A stretch of 64,000 bases of DNA from Kineosporia sp. NBRC 101731 (GTDB lineage: Bacteria > Actinomycetota > Actinomycetes > Actinomycetales > Kineosporiaceae), in assembly GCF_030269305.1 (NCBI RefSeq), contig NZ_BSTC01000016.1:1-64000 (forward strand), read 5' to 3'. The notes beneath the pieces are model-generated. The model was not told where the DNA came from. It made no database searches and was given only the letters and a program-made list of their open reading frames with translations. The position numbers and the translations under genes were made by a program. Below are positions 63,374-64,000 of the stretch, piece by piece. The stretch's first letter is position 1. Every line of letters starts with the position of its first letter.

Positions 63374-64000
63374 CTGACACCAAGCACCGTTCCGGCTTCG
63401 CCTGCCTGGTCGGCCGGCCGAACGCCGGCAAGTCGACCCTGACGAACGCCCTGGTCGGCGAGAAGATCGCGATCACGTCGAGCCGGCCGCAGACCACCCG
63501 GCACACGATTCGCGGCATCGTGCACCGGCCCGACGCCCAGCTCGTGCTCGTCGACACCCCGGGGCTGCACAAGCCGCGCACGCTGCTCGGTGAGCGGCTG
63601 AACCACCTGGTGCGCGAGACGCTGCTCGAGGTCGACGTGGTCGGGTTCTGCCTGCCCGCCGACGAGAAGATCGGCCCCGGCGACAAGTTCATCGCGGCCG
63701 AGCTGAAGGAGCTGCGCCGCACCCCGGTCGTCGCGATCGTGACCAAGTCCGACCGGGTGAAGCCGGAGACCCTGGCCGCGCACCTGCTGGACGTGCAGAA
63801 CCTGATGGGCGAGGCCGACGACATCATCCCGGTCTCCGCGGTCAACGGGTTTCAGGTCGACGCCGTGTCCGACCTGCTGATGGGGCACCTGCCCGAGGGC
63901 CCGCGGATGTACCCGGACGACGAGCTCACCGACGAGCCCGAGAACGTGATGATCGCCGAGCTGGTGCGCGAGGCCGCGCTGGAGGGTGTGCGCGACGAAC
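63370..64000 (+). CDS. era: GTPase Era, partial at window end
   Basis: The GTG at 63370 overlaps the upstream stop. The first 210 residues are present: G1 VGRPNAGKST, switch region SSRPQTTRHTIRGI, G3 DTPGLHKP and G4 TKSD. The C-terminal KH domain lies beyond the window. Era binds 16S rRNA and helps 30S assembly. Confidence 0.95.
   Translation, partial: MTDTKHRSGFACLVGRPNAGKSTLTNALVGEKIAITSSRPQTTRHTIRGIVHRPDAQLVLVDTPGLHKPRTLLGERLNHLVRETLLEVDVVGFCLPADEKIGPGDKFIAAELKELRRTPVVAIVTKSDRVKPETLAAHLLDVQNLMGEADDIIPVSAVNGFQVDAVSDLLMGHLPEGPRMYPDDELTDEPENVMIAELVREAALEGVRDE

Overview
The window is high-GC DNA with dense, mostly leaderless or GTG-started genes, and it reads as the chromosome of a free-living actinobacterium. 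Support comes from an actinobacterial-type LexA (SOS) box, an XRE/DUF397 regulator pair, DUF3097, DUF3618 and holin-X proteins, and the gene order comEA-comEC-holA-rpsT-lepA-hemW-hrcA-dnaJ-rsmE-HIT-phoH-ybeY-corC-era. A Kineosporiaceae-like source is a guess; the sequence alone does not fix the family. I saw no rRNA or tRNA gene, complete insertion sequence, prophage or CRISPR array.

Region 1 to 43 kb is accessory and catabolic. It carries a nucleotidyltransferase next to a perfect SOS box, a large secreted beta-propeller-like protein, a patatin-like lipase with its own operator, a methyltransferase, a ROK sugar kinase, acetyltransferases and a small hydrolase. A two-gene unit of a TPR-AAA ATPase and an LRR/TPR membrane protein follows. 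A polyol dehydrogenase and a xylulokinase face each other across one bidirectional terminator. Next are a DapA-family aldolase, an acyltransferase, a lipase-like hydrolase with no stop of its own, a TetR/MFS efflux pair with two operators 21 bp apart, a PemK-like protein, and decayed transporter fragments. From 23 to 33 kb come DedA, a polysaccharide flippase, a SulP transporter, a three-gene YtxH-like/holin-X/DUF3618 envelope operon, two secreted or anchored glycosidases (GH15-like and GH26-like) and an SprT-like protein. From 33 to 43 kb there are two c-di-GMP proteins (GGDEF-EAL and GGDEF, both with intact I-sites), an S4 protein, peptide deformylase, two XRE regulators, DUF397, and a RecQ helicase fused to a phosphoribosyltransferase-like domain.

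Region 43 to 64 kb is conserved core: DegV, the DNA uptake pair ComEA/ComEC, DNA polymerase III delta, S20, LepA, MOSC, HemW, a DUF4870 protein, DUF3097, HrcA with a CIRCE operator, DnaJ, RsmE, HIT, PhoH, YbeY, a CorC/CNNM protein and Era, which runs off the window. A small membrane protein with a ribosomal L7/L12 C-terminal-like domain is coupled between CorC and Era.

A recurring theme is short tandem repeats. Codon-multiple periods (9, 12, 15, 18, 24 and 27 bp) occur inside or at the ends of genes, and 9, 10, 16 and about 17 bp periods occur in spacers. Several perfect inverted repeats upstream of single genes look like unassigned operators.
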